The translations under genes and the position numbers were made by a program. Source: Seriola aureovittata (taxonomy: Eukaryota > Chordata > Actinopteri > Carangiformes > Carangidae). Taken from it: a DNA stretch of 64,000 nucleotides. This document shows positions 48,878 through 60,452 of this stretch, one piece after another (within the stretch, counting starts at the first letter, position 1; each line of letters begins with the position of its first letter). Location of the stretch: contig NC_079384.1 in assembly GCF_021018895.1 (NCBI RefSeq), positions 10,215,140 to 10,279,139 on the forward strand. Reading direction: 5' to 3'. A model generated the notes under the pieces. That model was not told where the DNA came from and did not search any database. It saw only the letters and a list, made by a program, of their open reading frames with translations.

Positions 48878-49391
48878 GAGGAAATCTCATGATCAAGTTT
48901 CACTGGGTTCGGTCGGCCGTCCACGACTCTTCCTACTCAAGCCAAGTTAACAAACCAGACAGTTAAATCAACATCCTCCCTTCTCTTGATCCTTCATCCT
49001 CATCACTTTCTTGCCAAGACTATAAAGAGCCAATCAGAGGGAGGCACAAGCTGTCCTCTTAAATACCACTGGATAATCTTGGTTTTAATGACTCAAGTTG
49101 TTTGTTTCCCCATTTCCTCGTGGGAGGAATTTGATGTAGTAGCATTTTGGCCAGTCTAACAATTGTTCTTGATAATGATAAAATGGGATGTTTCAACACT
49201 GCAAACAGCCAAATATTTGAAACCACTGAAATCTGAGAAAGAAAGATGCCCCTCTACTAAATTGGCCACTTTGTACACTTTTTGTAGCTTGGTTCATATA
49301 TGCTGGTAGCCAAGATGTAAATATATTTACACCATTATTCAGCCTTTTGGCTTGTATTGCTAGCTAGAAATGCACTTTTTATTCAAATAAA
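48878..49391 (+). other. afap1l2: afap1l2 3' untranslated region
   Basis: The stop is followed by about 510 bp without a coding exon, up to the first AATAAA (49386-49391). An alternative AATAAA lies near 49936. Lengths are predicted only. Confidence 0.65.
49378..49391. terminator. back-to-back polyadenylation hexamers for afap1l2 (+) and vwa2 (-)
   Basis: TTTATT CA AATAAA: the right half is AATAAA on the plus strand, the left half is AATAAA on the minus strand. It is the first canonical signal after the afap1l2 stop and the first canonical one found after the vwa2 stop (871 bp beyond it). Confidence 0.5.
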
Positions 49392-50253
49392 AATGTACTG
49401 ACAACAATACCAGCTTGAGAACTGCTCATTAAAATGTCTCCTTTTCATGTTTGACCTTGCATCTGTGTGTCCAGCTCGTCTGTTGAAAACAAACTCAAGG
49501 TTACATTTGCACAGGGAAACTGCAGCATTAAACATTTAAAGGGTAATTAGAGTAAACGCTTTCACTCCTCACTAATGAATTTAAAACATTTATGAGTGGG
49601 ACTCATTTGACACGACGATGTGTTTACATCTTCTTTTGGTTAGTAATTTAAATGAGTGGTCGTTTCAGCTCGTTAGCTTTTGCAACAGTAGAATAATTCT
49701 ACTGTTTAAATAGACACTTTTTACTAAAGCTGGACTGCAAATCACGTATTATGAAATTTTTTCCCATTAGAAGTTTTTTCTCTTTTCCCCAAGAAGTATT
49801 TTAGTAAAGGGGAAGTTTAAGCAATGTAATATATCACTAATATAACATGCATAGAATTTGGTTCATTAGAGTAAACTAACAATCTTTTTTTTTTTTTAAA
49901 TATCTAAAAACCTCTGTCAGTTAAGCAAATTAAAAAATAAAATCATGACACAGATATACACTATAATATAAAAGTTTACATCTTTGAAAAGACAAGAGAA
50001 GCATGTTGAGACAATTGCACAACAGTGAGCACAAAATTCAACAAAAACAAACTAATGGACACCACAGTAGAGATACATACAGTGTTGAAGGCACTTGTTG
50101 AAGTTCATGTGCAAGTTCAAATATTGAAACAGTAACAAGGTTAACAGTAACATTAGTTTTCCCTTTACTCCAGTGTGTACTCGCAAACATCCTTAGAGTC
50201 CATAGGTGATTTGTTTCTGTGTGTAGTATATGTGTTTATGTGTGTATGGTGTA
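49392..50253 (-). other. vwa2: interval between convergent genes / probable vwa2 3' UTR
   Basis: No coding exon and no canonical minus-strand AATAAA or ATTAAA was found here, so it may be vwa2 3' UTR. AT-rich; a T-run occurs near 49885-49897. Confidence 0.5.
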
Positions 50254-50384
50254 TCAGGCGGCATGTCTCCGGCGGTGTAGTTTGTAGTGATGCAGGAGCT
50301 CCTGGTGGCTCTTCTTCTGCCTGCTCTTCTTCCTCAGGCCAACGGGCCTCGGAAGATCTCCTCTGGATGAAGGCCTGCTGCTTC
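50254..50384 (-). CDS. vwa2: vwa2 coding exon 13 (basic C-terminal tail)
   Basis: Encodes 43 residues starting [14 protein letters not shown] and a Lys/Arg/His-rich end, stop TGA at 50256-50254. Human VWA2 as recalled ends shortly after EGF2 with NRFLRRP, so the tail is longer here. Acceptor CCGTTAG follows a pyrimidine-rich stretch. Contains RGD at 50364-50356. Confidence 0.8.
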
Positions 50385-53300
50385 CTAACGGATACAACCA
50401 CAGAGAAAGTTATCACTTCTGCATAATTATGCAAACAATGCAGTGTTTTTTGGCCACCATACCATTTCTCCAGGCTGAAGTATGCCATGGTTACCTTTGC
50501 ATTAAAAAGGGAAAATTAAGGAAAGAAGACTTCTCATTAATGCCACTGACTTGTTTCACAGTGTGGTCCCTCGAAGCCTTGGCACTGACAGCGGAAGCTC
50601 CCTCCTGCCAGGATGCAGGTCCCATCATTCATACACGGGTTCGGACTGCACAGGTTCACCGGCTTCTTTACCTCTGATTGAAAGAATATAATCATAAAAA
50701 CAGCAAATTACCATTCTGTAAACTACACAAATTCATATTTTACAGGCCCCTCAGCATCTGTTTTCTGTTTATAGAAAGAACTCTTAGTGAAAGGAAATCA
50801 GAAAAACAAACGATACATTGCAGATTACATGTTTCCTTATCTACCCCTTACTCCTATCCATAGAGCAGCAAAGGTTTGATAACAGAGGTATTTCCCTGAA
50901 CGCTCACCTGAACACAACATCTGCACCAGAACATCCTCAAAGTACTTGAGATCCTCATACGACGGCACCGAGATCATGTGCTCCTCTGAGCCAGCGATCT
51001 GCAGCAGCCTCTGTCTCTGTACATCTCCGATACCGATCACAAACAGTGAAACGCCATTGTCTCTCATCTTTTGCGCTGGCACGGCAGCATCGTCCCCGCC
51101 CGACCCGTCAGTCACCACCACCACAGCCTTGTTGACTCCGGGCCGCGCACCTTTGGCCACAGTCAGGACGTTGGAGTGGATGTGGAGTAAAGCGGTGCCA
51201 GTGGAAGCCACTCCACCCATGTAGTTGGCGTCGCCCACTGCCTTGAGGATGGCAGAGCCTGTCTCGTGGGTGTCCAGGTTGAAGACGGTGTTGGGTCTCC
51301 GTCCGTAAGTGACAAGTGACATTTGGGCCACGTCACGGTTGACGTCGAACTGCACGGTGAGGCTGCGCACAAAGTCGCGCAGCGTGGCAAAGTTATCGCG
51401 GCCGACACCGGCTGAGGCATCCAGAGCAAACACCAGGTCCACTGCTTGGCCCAGGCAACCTGGAAGACAAAAAGGGCAAAGAATTATTATTCATTAGTAC
51501 AACTTGAACCATACAAAATGTATGAGTTAGAAGTAGGGGGTTGTTAATATCAGCCACAAATAGGAGAATTTAAAGATTAAACTTTATGTTTTACATCTTA
51601 AAAAAAAACAAAAAAAAACAATGTAAGTAAGTATGTACATTTTTTTAAATATTTTTTACATTATATTTTGTGCCTTTGTTGGATATGAATGCTTTTCTCC
51701 CTCTCTAAATGAATGACTATAAAATAACACCACTACATTTGGAATGATGGAATTTGGATGTTTTATAAAGGTATTACATATACAGTAAGTATTACTTTAC
51801 AAATGGTGAGGATGAACCAGAATATTGTATGAAATGAATGTGTGAAACAGTGCTCTGTTGCCCATCAGGTACCTTGTGTGTCCACACTGCAGATCTTGGC
51901 CTTGAGCTCAGGGATCTTGGCAGTGAACCTGTCAGGTGATGTGTAGGTGAGAGTCCTCTGGGGATTCCCTGTGATATTATTCAGCTGTTCCTTTAAGTAG
52001 TCTGGTCCCACCCCTATGAGGAAGATCTCTCTGTCCCGTGCATATTTTGAAGGCTCTACCACGTTGTCGACAGAAGGCGTGGCAGTGAGCAGCACCACCA
52101 CGCGAGGAAGGTCGTCTGCGACATCGGCAAAGACCGGCGCACTCATGAAGCCGTGGCGTGTGACGTAACGGAGTGCCTGGCCTGTCTTGGTCTCGCCGCC
52201 GATTGGTTGAAGCGCGTTCACTGCCTTAAGCAGACCCCTCAGGTCCCCTTTAAACTTGCCCACCTGGGCTTCTACTCGAGCCTCTGCGCCAAACACCGCC
52301 AGGCCGACTTTACTGGGGCTGTCAGACCCGATCACTGTCTGCAGGAAGCGCTTTAAGAAGGACTTGAGGCGGAGGAAGCCCTCCAGGGTGAGAGTGGCAG
52401 AGCCCTCCAGCAGGAAGAGCAGGTCCACAGAGCAGTCCAGTGATAACGCAGGAGCTGAGGAGGGAGGGAGGGTTTAGTTCGTTTCATCTCTGCACTGAAG
52501 TGTTGCGAAAATCACAGCAAGCGTACAGAGCAGCGAACAAACCACAGTGTGGGTCTCCTCCGTAGCCAGGCGGACACACGCAGTGGTAGCCCTCTGGACC
52601 TTCTGATACACATGTTCCACCGTTCAGACACGGCTGAGAGTCACAGGGATCTACAGAGAGAGTGGCAGGAAATTAGCTGCACAGACATATCTCAACAAAC
52701 ACACACTGTCTACAGAAGAGTAAGAGGGCAGCTGGAATCAAAGGGAGGCTGTCACCTGGACAGATAGTCCGATGGCAGACTGTCTGGTGTCTCTTGTAAG
52801 CCTTGTTGTACCTGCAACACACAGATTTGGCCCAAACAAAGATTCAAACATTCTGTAAGTCTGAAATAAATGAAAGATGTATATTTTTGAAAAGGATCAT
52901 TTTCTTTGTTTTCTTTTTTTCTCTCTAAAAAATTAAATTTCCATTTTCAAATTGGTTCTCTTTTGCCAGTTCTGTAATGGAAAAATAATCTTTGAGCCTT
53001 ATCAGGTAACAGACTATGAAAAAGTTTTTCACTTTGATTGTAATTAGTTAACTGCCATTTATATGAATCTTTATTTACATGATTATATACAAATATAAAA
53101 CACTCATTTTACTGTCACCCTTTATGAGTATATTCAGGAGAAACGGGGCATTTGTATGATCAAATGAAAAGCTGTGATGGTTCTCTAATGGCTCTGACTG
53201 AGCTCTGCCCGCCTCAGGCCATTTCACCGTGGTAAAGCTGTAATGTTCTGTGAAATTAAGTTTGTCAAAGGCCATTCTGATTTTCCATGGGAGGATCCGA

Positions 53301-56300
53301 CAGATTTACATTCGCTCGACCCTCACACTGACACATTCCACCACTTGTCTTGTTGCTCACCGAGCAGTGAGAGAACAGCGTTACATGTTCAGCTACAGCA
53401 CACAGATTTTTGTACAGTCTTCTTCTTTATCATAATCCAGTTTCTGTGGCCTCTTTAATACCTGCCAGATACTCTGTCCTGGGGTATGCTGCTCAGTAGA
53501 GAAACCAAACCCAAGTAGAACGAAACCAAAAACCGAACCAACTAGATTTTAATTTCTGGTCAGCAAGTATCTGGTGCTGATTTACAGGGACGTATGTACG
53601 GAACAACTATGGAGAAACTGTCTGTAATTTAGATTTTGATGTGAAGCTGTAGCTATTAAAGTGGCGTCACTGGTGAATGTTTTTTCTTTTGTAAAAGTGC
53701 ACAAAACTTACCTGTAGTAGGGACAGAGAGATGTGTATGGGGAATATCCCTTAGAGCCTTTCCAACACATGAAATTCCCCTGCAGCGCTTTCACTGTCTC
53801 CAGTGTCTTCCTCTCACAGGGAAACGACTCCATCTGACAGCCTGGAGAGCAGAGCAGGAAGTTTGGGATTGGTATTAGATCGAGAGGATAGACAGAGGGA
53901 TGTTGGGAGTGGACGTGAATGGAGAATAGTAACAGGGAGGAGGTGAGAGAGACAATTTAGATCATTTTAAGACTCATTTCCTTCTTTCCACACATAAAAG
54001 TTATATTACGATTTCTCTAGTGGACATTTAACTATTTCCAAATCATTTATGTCCAGTGACACCAACCTCATGATGTCTATACAAGTGGATAATTAGTGTC
54101 GAGGAGGAGCCCCACCTGCTTGTGTGGAGTTGCAGACAGAGAAGGTGGCCAGCGTGGTGTACAGGCCATTGACAGCATCGTGGAAATGCTCTGCAAAGAA
54201 GACATGGCTCTCCATTGGCTCACTGGCTAGAGCGTGAAGCTCCTCCCACCTGTAAAACGTTCAAAACAGTTATGAAAGCTTATAAGAAAAATGAAGATTT
54301 ATTGTAGTTTAGTCTTTCTATTCCATCTCATAACGGTTCTCCTTTTCCTTTAAATTGCATTGCACACAGAAATAACAGAATCATTAACAATTAATAATTT
54401 TATCCCTGATCATTATTTCCCAGCCGTCAGACATACCTGGGATAGCGCAGGCCGATGGCAAACAAGACCACGCCTGTCTCTTTGAGCTGTGTAGCCGCCT
54501 GCACCACGTTGCCCTGTGACCTCCCATCTGATAGGAGGATGGCGATCCGGGCCACAGAGGACGAGTTACGACCGCCTGGGAAACCCTTCCTCAGGATGTA
54601 CTTGAGAGCCAGGCCTGTCTGGGTGCTGCCTCCCCTGAGAGTCCAGAGTATTGAAGAATGGGATTTTTTAATGTTATTGTTAGAACAATACTGACGGAGA
54701 ATATGTACAGTCCTCCAGAAGCCAGCCAGAGTCAAAAATCTACTGCCCGTTACTGCCAAAATAAACCGCAGAACAATTTTATTTGGATTCCCCTTTTAGC
54801 TCTCGCTCCGAAAATGTATGAAGAGATCGTGTGAGTGTTGGCGAAGTTTCATCACCTCAGGACTCGAGAAAACCAGTTTAAAACCTATTATACGTTTTTT
54901 CAAAAACTCATAAATGTCATTCAGAGCAGGAGCCTCATTCAGTCTTCCCACCAGACACACGTTTCACATGAACACAAAGCTGTGATGTGCAGATAGTGAT
55001 GGGTTTCAGTGCCATCTTATTCTTTCTTTTTTCCTTTTTTTCTTTTTGTCTCGTTGCAGTTGCGGAAACAACAAACATGTCTGCTTGGAGGCTGAAACTA
55101 CAAAACAATACAGCAAAAACCACAAAGGCCTCCAGGCTTCATTTAATCATCTTAGCTTCCTTGCAGAGATTTATGTCAACAACACAAGCGCAAACTGAAA
55201 AGCAGATTTCTTTTTTTTTTTCCTTCATGCACCACAATACATATTACATAACACACACTGTGCACACAATGTAGACAAGTTGTGTCTTAGACACTGGTGA
55301 ATTCTTGTTTTCAGTGCAGCAGGCAAACTAAACATAAAGATTTTGGATAAAGACTCATCATCGAATAATGATAATTACTGTCACTTTAGATAAGCTTTTA
55401 CAGCCGTTGTTTACAGTTTTTATCCCATTTAAGACTTGCTTTGACAACACTGTGTTTGTGCATCTTATGTCTTGTACCTTTTTTAAAAATGTGTCATTAA
55501 ATCCATCAAAAAGCAGCTTTAGCACAGACATCTTTTGAGTGGATTTAGCCACTGAACTGCAAATCAGCTTTGGTTAGAGTCTCTTTTTTATGTCAATGTT
55601 TTCTGCAGTGCTGTTAGTTCAGTATATGTATTTGTTTTATTCATATTTTCTTTCTGTTTTTATTCACATTCTCTGGCATAAGATTAGTCAGAAGAAGAGA
55701 TGTAGGATATGGAATTGGTTTGAATGGAGAAAACGCTAAATGTATTATAAACTGAGCATCAGCGAAAATAAACATTTATACATTTAAACTGTCTAAGGTG
55801 CTAGTTAGATTTCAGGCAATGGGACAGTTAGCAGCCATTTCAAACCAGATGGCAAGCCAAAATGATACTAATAAACTGTCAACATCTCGCACACGAACTC
55901 GCACACACTTGGCCAAATTACCCTCCTCTTCCTCGGCTTATGCCCTGATCCAGTATCCAGTGACCACCTGTGGTGAGCCTCTAATCTGAAATTAATTTGT
56001 TTTTCTTCCCAGGGAGTTGGTGGAGTTTGGTGTCATTTATCCTCTGAACATGTGTGTCTGTGTGTGTTTTGCCTCAACGTGAATTTGAACTAAATCCAGT
56101 TCAGATCATGTAGATCACCTTACAGAAAAGCATTTGTGCTTTTACATTGTCTTAGACATTTAGGATGCCAATTCTTTCAGTCGTGTTGTTTCATCAGACA
56201 AATTAACTGAAAATCACACTTTGAATAACAAAATATCTTCCATCCTGAAATGTGTTCTCACTTCAGGTGAGATGAGAGGAGACACACACCTGTAAGAAAT

Positions 56301-59300
56301 CTTTTTCATGTGCTTCTTCAGCTCTTGTTTGGTGGTGTATGAGTCAAGGGAAATCTCCAGCCGGGGAGTCGAGCCGAACTGAATCAAACCGACTCGCACC
56401 TGGACAAGGGAGGGATTGCATGAGTACTGATTGACAGGAGATAAAGGGGGAGAGAGAGAGGGAGAGAGAGAGACATGAGAGAATAGAAAGAAAACAAACC
56501 TTGTTTGGTCCAATGTCTAACGCTTGACAGAGTTTGATTGCATAGTGTTTGGACCTCTCAAAACTGCCCTTCCCCACGCTGTAGGAGCCGTCCATGAGAA
56601 AGAGGATATCTATAGCTGCTGAGCACTGCATCGCTTCCCATGGAAACACAGAAGAAAAAGTGAAACCCACTGGATGTCTGGATAAAGAAGTAGGTCCAAA
56701 CTCATTCAATGTCTAAACCAATGCATTCCTGGCAAAGAGCTCCTATTCTATCAATGTAAACAGGGGATTATGGGATTATGCTGGTTAGTTATCAAACTGC
56801 TTTTGCAGATGAAAATAATACCTTGCCATAATAAGAGAAAAACAGCTTAGCATGCCAGAGCTCAATTTTCTTTACCTGGGGAACACACTCATAAAACCAT
56901 TACCAAGCAAAAACTCTTCCTCTCTCTCCCGAGCGTGTCTGCACTCGCTGGCTGCATAAATAATGTGCGGTGTTGCTGTCATGTTAGAATGTGCAGCTGA
57001 TCATGAAGAGGGCCATTAGAGACAGAGAGAGTGTGCCGTCTGTCTGTCTGTCAGCCACTGGCTCTGTTTGTGTGAAAGTCATCTCCAAACAGAGACATCA
57101 GGCTAATAAGACCACCACCCACCAGAGGATTCGTTCAGTCACCCTACCTCGTCATTTATCCATGTGCTACAACTGCATCGTCCTTTATAACGTTTGTATA
57201 ACGTTTATAACGTTTGTCAGACCCTGTGCATTCTGTCACTTTACACACCTTGCTATAATGATGGTAAATTCCTTGATTAGGTGTTTCTGACTGAGCTGCA
57301 TATTATTTATTGCGGAACACTAGATCAGTGTCATAATTTCTTAACCATTTTTTCATATTAAATGTGGATTTGGTAACATACTCACTTTCTCCTGCCGAGT
57401 TGATTTTTACAATGTTCTCATGGCTGGTCTGGATCTCCTGCACCGTGGTGCCCTGCTGGACTAGAAGGGACAAACAACAGGGAGGTTGGTCCACCGTCCA
57501 CACATACAGTATGTATACAAAATAATGCAGTGACAAGCGGTCACAATCCAAGACTTAAAAATTAAAGTGTCTGTGTCTCCACCCCCAAAATAAACCACTC
57601 ACACACAGATAAACAGTGACAGGGTTAGTGATCTTGCTGTTGTTGATGAAAACAAGCGCTAGCACTTTGACTCAAAATTGACAGTGTGATTTACATTATA
57701 CTGTATATACCTCTGCAGTTGGATCAAGATAGAAGGATAAAGTAGATGCATTTAGAAGCAAATGCTCTGAGGACCTAAATACTTCTGTATGTATACAGAA
57801 GTATGTCTGTCTCTGTCCAGTGTCATTCAAAAACCATCATTAGAGGCTTCAAATAAATAAGATATAAAACAATAAATGGGATACTGTCCCTGAAGCCAGT
57901 GCAGTTCTCTGACTCCCACTTGACCCCTTCTGTGATGGATAATTGACTATTTAAAGCTAATGTGAATGGACAAGTGAAGAAAACCATTCTTTCACTCTAT
58001 TCACTGAAAGGACGTCGCTCTATTCAGGCACACGTTCAGCCCAGAGAGGAGAGGGAGAGGGACATTATGATTTCCTGTACAGCATGTGAACATGCCTTGT
58101 TGTCCCTGGTAACCCCAACGGGTAACAGAGGTATTTGTCCGGCACGGAGACGGAGCACTTGAGTGATTTTTGCAAACATGCATCTCCACGTTGAACAGAT
58201 TCTACTCTTTGAATAGCACAGCCCTTCTCCTCAGTCGGAGAGAAGGGAGAAAATTTGTAGGTGCATTGTAACGCTTTGGGCTGTCCGCCTTGTGCTGATT
58301 TAGTACCTGCTAATTAGCTGAAATAGGTGATATGCCTTGTGTTTACTGATAAAAGAGCAAAATGACAAAGGAGGACAGAAAGCTCATGGGAACGTTCCAT
58401 GTGCAAGAGTTCAATAGAAATAAGAACATATCTGCTTCAGAGAGTTTGGTGCCAACACTTGGTGCTTTCAGGATTGGGGAGAAAAGATATGACAATCAGT
58501 AATTACTTGCTACTTAACAGATACTATGATAAATGGTCATATTTTGGAAACTAGTGGTTTATGTGTCATAAGGATTTTTCAGTGTAAAAATATCAACAAA
58601 AACATTATTTTATTCAACTGAAATTAGCTTCAAATCACATATGACTACACCACCTGAAAGAGGACTGCAACGGACAATTATTTATACCAAACATGGTCCT
58701 GCTCTACCGGCATAGAGGCTGGAAACAACCATTTTTGGTAGAGTTTATTGATAAGTACTGGTGGTAATCTCAGTGCTCTCTGACTTCACATCCCTCTTTA
58801 AATGCCCATGACATCCTGGTCTTTACAGAAAATCTTCCATCAGTCCATAGAAAGAAAGAAAGCAAAATTCACGAGGTCAGGAATCATCAGTTTAAACACC
58901 AAGAGAATAATAATGGTCAAAGAAAAGTACCACCTGCAACCCAGGGGTCTACACGCTCTTCACTATCCTGACCCTTTCATCTCCCCCTAATTCCAATGTC
59001 ATTCCCAGCCTATAGTCCTCCTGACAGTGAAAGTTTAGGGTCTTGGCAAGCTGCTGTCTCATGGTCAGTGGGGCCCCAGTGCGCTGAACAAAAGGTCTGT
59101 CTGTTCAGCCAAGTGCCTCGAGCAAAAATGACTGTGTATCTTTAATGTCTGTGAATGAAAATGTAGCAGGAAAGTCAGGAGCAAGGTAATGAGCAAGAAT
59201 CCTCAGGCTGAGGAGTTGGTGTCTAATTGACATTAATCCCACCACAGTGTGGGGAGTAAAATCCTCTTCAAATCAGAGATAGAAACTTGGACCAGCTTCT

Positions 59301-60452
59301 ACCCATCTGTGAAATTTAATTTGACAGGCTGGATTACATGAAGCACTGCAACATGTTATCTGTGTTGTCAGCACAGGAGGAAAAGGGGGGCGTCTTGACA
59401 AGGTGAAACAGTCTGGTTTGCTCAAGTTCAAAGTCTTAAAATGGCCAGTAATAAATACTTCAGATGGTGCTAAAGCTGTCATTTTTGAAAACAACTCAGA
59501 GATTATATTGCCCCACGCTCCCGCCTCTCCCCTCAGGCAAATACCGATGGCGCTCTGGGGTCCAGGAGAACAACTGACGATGCGCTATAAAAGCTATGCA
59601 AAATTTGACTTGCCTGGAAATGAAACAGCATTTTGAGCACAGGAGGCAGGAAATCACTTTGAAGAGAAGATAATGGGGATTCTTCAGCACTGGGGACTTG
59701 ACAGGTTTTCACCGTAAAATATCTTGTAAAAAAGGATCTCAGGCTGAGCATCAATGAAGGATCTTACATTTCCCACCATGCTGTGCACGAATATGCTCAC
59801 TGTAGCTGTGATTTTTATTACACTGACTTCATTCTTTCTCCCGCAAACACTTACACCTGTCACTACATGCCTAATGTTAACATTTATCTCAACTTTAGTC
59901 AAACACTAACTGTGAAATGGCCCATTTTAAGTGCTGAGGTTCATAAACACATACAGGCTGTTTCCCACCGTTTTCAGTCTTTATGGTAAGATAAGCTAAC
60001 TGGCTTCTGGCTGTAGTATCATATTTACCGTGAAGAAAAATGAGCATCTATCTTCTCATCAAATTCTTAAAAAACAGAATGTGGAACTATTTTCTATAGA
60101 TAATGTGTGCAAAAAAAAATTAATGTACAAATGTGGATGTAAAAAAGGTGTAACTGCATAACAGGGTTTTCTCAGCCAGGCTTGAACAGGTTGTGTGTAT
60201 TGTCACATTTTCTATATTTGCTGTACTTTCCAAATGATTTCGAGTGGCCAAACGTTAGTAATGAAGAGGGATTAAAAACATTCCAACCTAGTACTTTAAA
60301 GTGCCCTTAATCTAAAAGGCTCCAAATACCAGAGAAGCACAGAAGACACTCCTCCACTTCAACTGAATGAAAAAACAGTAATAAAAATCAATCAACCAAC
60401 CTTGAAGAAGCAGCAGTGTTAAGAGGAGCGAGAGATGGATATAAGGGTGCAT
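50254..60452 (-). CDS. vwa2: vwa2, von Willebrand factor A domain-containing protein 2 (AMACO), complete, 13 coding exons
   Basis: A secreted basement-membrane protein; in mammals it is associated with the FRAS1/FREM complex. Coding exons in gene order: 60452-60401, 57460-57386, 56633-56500, 56399-56290, 54634-54437, 54249-54116, 53841-53712, 52811-52756, 52650-52543, 52454-51873, 51459-50908, 50673-50551, 50384-50254. They total 2385 nt, 794 residues, all phases consistent (human 755). Domains: signal peptide 1-17; vWA1 about 46-225 with MIDAS DGSYS; a Cys-containing linker 235-296; EGF1 about 297-332; vWA2 about 340-523; vWA3 about 532-708; EGF2 about 718-750; then a basic tail 752-794 holding RGD. 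The order and many local strings ([38 protein letters not shown]) match human VWA2. Convergent with afap1l2 as in human. Confidence 0.95.
50551..50673 (-). CDS. vwa2: vwa2 coding exon 12 (EGF-like 2)
   Basis: Encodes [20 protein letters not shown] and [13 protein letters not shown] with six cysteines; human QPVNLCKPSPCMNEGSCV and WEGPHCEN. Phase 1 both ends. If the weak donor A|GTCAGT is skipped, the protein ends at once as TSQWH. Confidence 0.93.
50908..51459 (-). CDS. vwa2: vwa2 coding exon 11 (vWA domain 3)
   Basis: A whole vWA domain in one exon: [58 protein letters not shown], ending QMLCSG. The MIDAS DxSxS reads D540-A-S542-A-G544, so the last Ser is Gly; the later TDG is kept. Phase 1 both ends. 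Confidence 0.96.
51460..51872 (-). other. vwa2: vwa2 intron 10
   Basis: A 413-bp AT-rich intron with A- and T-runs near 51600-51660; nothing else recognised. Confidence 0.85.
51873..52454 (-). CDS. vwa2: vwa2 coding exon 10 (vWA domain 2)
   Basis: A whole vWA domain: [20 protein letters not shown] to [14 protein letters not shown]. The MIDAS motif is degraded to E349-G-S351-A-T353, and the later Asp of the TDG element is absent (LLTATPS); human vWA2 also lacks it (LLTESHS). Metal binding is doubtful. Phase 1 both ends. Confidence 0.96.
52543..52650 (-). CDS. vwa2: vwa2 coding exon 9 (EGF-like 1)
   Basis: Encodes [20 protein letters not shown] and [16 protein letters not shown]; human GPCDSQPCQNGGTCVPEG. 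A standalone EGF module exon, phase 1 both ends, donor TGTG|GTTTGT. Confidence 0.95.
52756..52811 (-). CDS. vwa2: vwa2 coding exon 8
   Basis: A 56-nt exon encoding [19 protein letters not shown]; human has HPATCYRTTCP. Links the Cys-rich region to EGF1. Phase 2 to 1. Confidence 0.9.
52812..53711 (-). other. vwa2: vwa2 intron 7
   Basis: A 0.9 kb intron; open frames within it are short and unrecognised. Confidence 0.85.
53712..53841 (-). CDS. vwa2: vwa2 coding exon 7
   Basis: Encodes [40 protein letters not shown]; human CRVEAHPCEHRTLEMVREF and CWRGSRR. Cys-containing linker. Phase 1 to 2. Confidence 0.93.
54116..54249 (-). CDS. vwa2: vwa2 coding exon 6 (end of vWA1)
   Basis: Encodes [20 protein letters not shown] and [20 protein letters not shown]; human [20 protein letters not shown]. 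Phase 2 to 1. Confidence 0.95.
54437..54634 (-). CDS. vwa2: vwa2 coding exon 5 (vWA1)
   Basis: Encodes [40 protein letters not shown] and [12 protein letters not shown], carrying the MIDAS Thr and Asp loops. Phase 2 both ends. Confidence 0.96.
54635..56289 (-). other. vwa2: vwa2 intron 4
   Basis: A 1.66 kb intron; T-runs near 55020-55050 and 55209-55220, nothing coding recognised. Confidence 0.85.
56290..56399 (-). CDS. vwa2: vwa2 coding exon 4 (vWA1)
   Basis: Encodes [20 protein letters not shown] and [16 protein letters not shown]; human VRVGAFQFSSTPHLEFPLDS. Phase 0 to 2. The upstream intron is only 100 bp and carries a long CT tract. Confidence 0.95.
56447..56474 (+). repeat. (GA)n tract, a (CT)n tract on the vwa2 sense strand
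   Basis: Two GA blocks separated by GG, within the 100-bp vwa2 intron 3, 48-75 bases upstream of the exon 4 boundary on the sense strand. Confidence 0.95.
56500..56633 (-). CDS. vwa2: vwa2 coding exon 3 (start of vWA1, MIDAS)
   Basis: Encodes [40 protein letters not shown]; human MWCSAAVDIMFLLDGSNSVG. Intact MIDAS D57-G-S59-Y-S61. Phase 1 to 0. Confidence 0.97.
56634..57385 (-). other. vwa2: vwa2 intron 2
   Basis: A 0.75 kb intron. It contains a short direct repeat of ataacgttt units (about 57189-57216). No exon supported. Confidence 0.85.
57386..57460 (-). CDS. vwa2: vwa2 coding exon 2
   Basis: Encodes [24 protein letters not shown]; aligns with human LQEVHVSKETIGKISAAS. Mature N-terminus after signal cleavage. 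Acceptor CTTCTAG, donor AAA|GTGAGT. Phase 1 both ends. Confidence 0.9.
57461..60400 (-). other. vwa2: vwa2 intron 1 (within the coding region)
   Basis: A 2.9 kb intron with a fragment of the fold-back repeat family at about 59940-60110. Open frames are unrecognised. A TATAAAAG string near 59586 has no associated gene that I can see. Confidence 0.8.
59940..60110 (-). repeat. fragment of the fold-back repeat family
   Basis: 'tttcagtctttatggtaaga', 'ggcttctggctgtagtatca', 'catatttaccgtgaag' and 'ctatcttctcatcaaatt' are in family order, in the orientation opposite to the 5' half of the 32060-32400 copy. Confidence 0.6.
60401..60452 (-). CDS. vwa2: vwa2 coding exon 1 (signal peptide)
   Basis: Encodes [17 protein letters not shown], a compact signal peptide. 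ATG at 60452-60450, donor CAAG|GTTGGT. An acceptor-like CATTCCAG lies 10 bases upstream of the ATG, so a separate 5' untranslated exon is expected farther right. Confidence 0.88.

Noticed and set aside
59586..59592. TATAAAAG box in vwa2 intron 1
   Set aside because: No downstream gene or exon on the plus strand was found; a chance match is likely.
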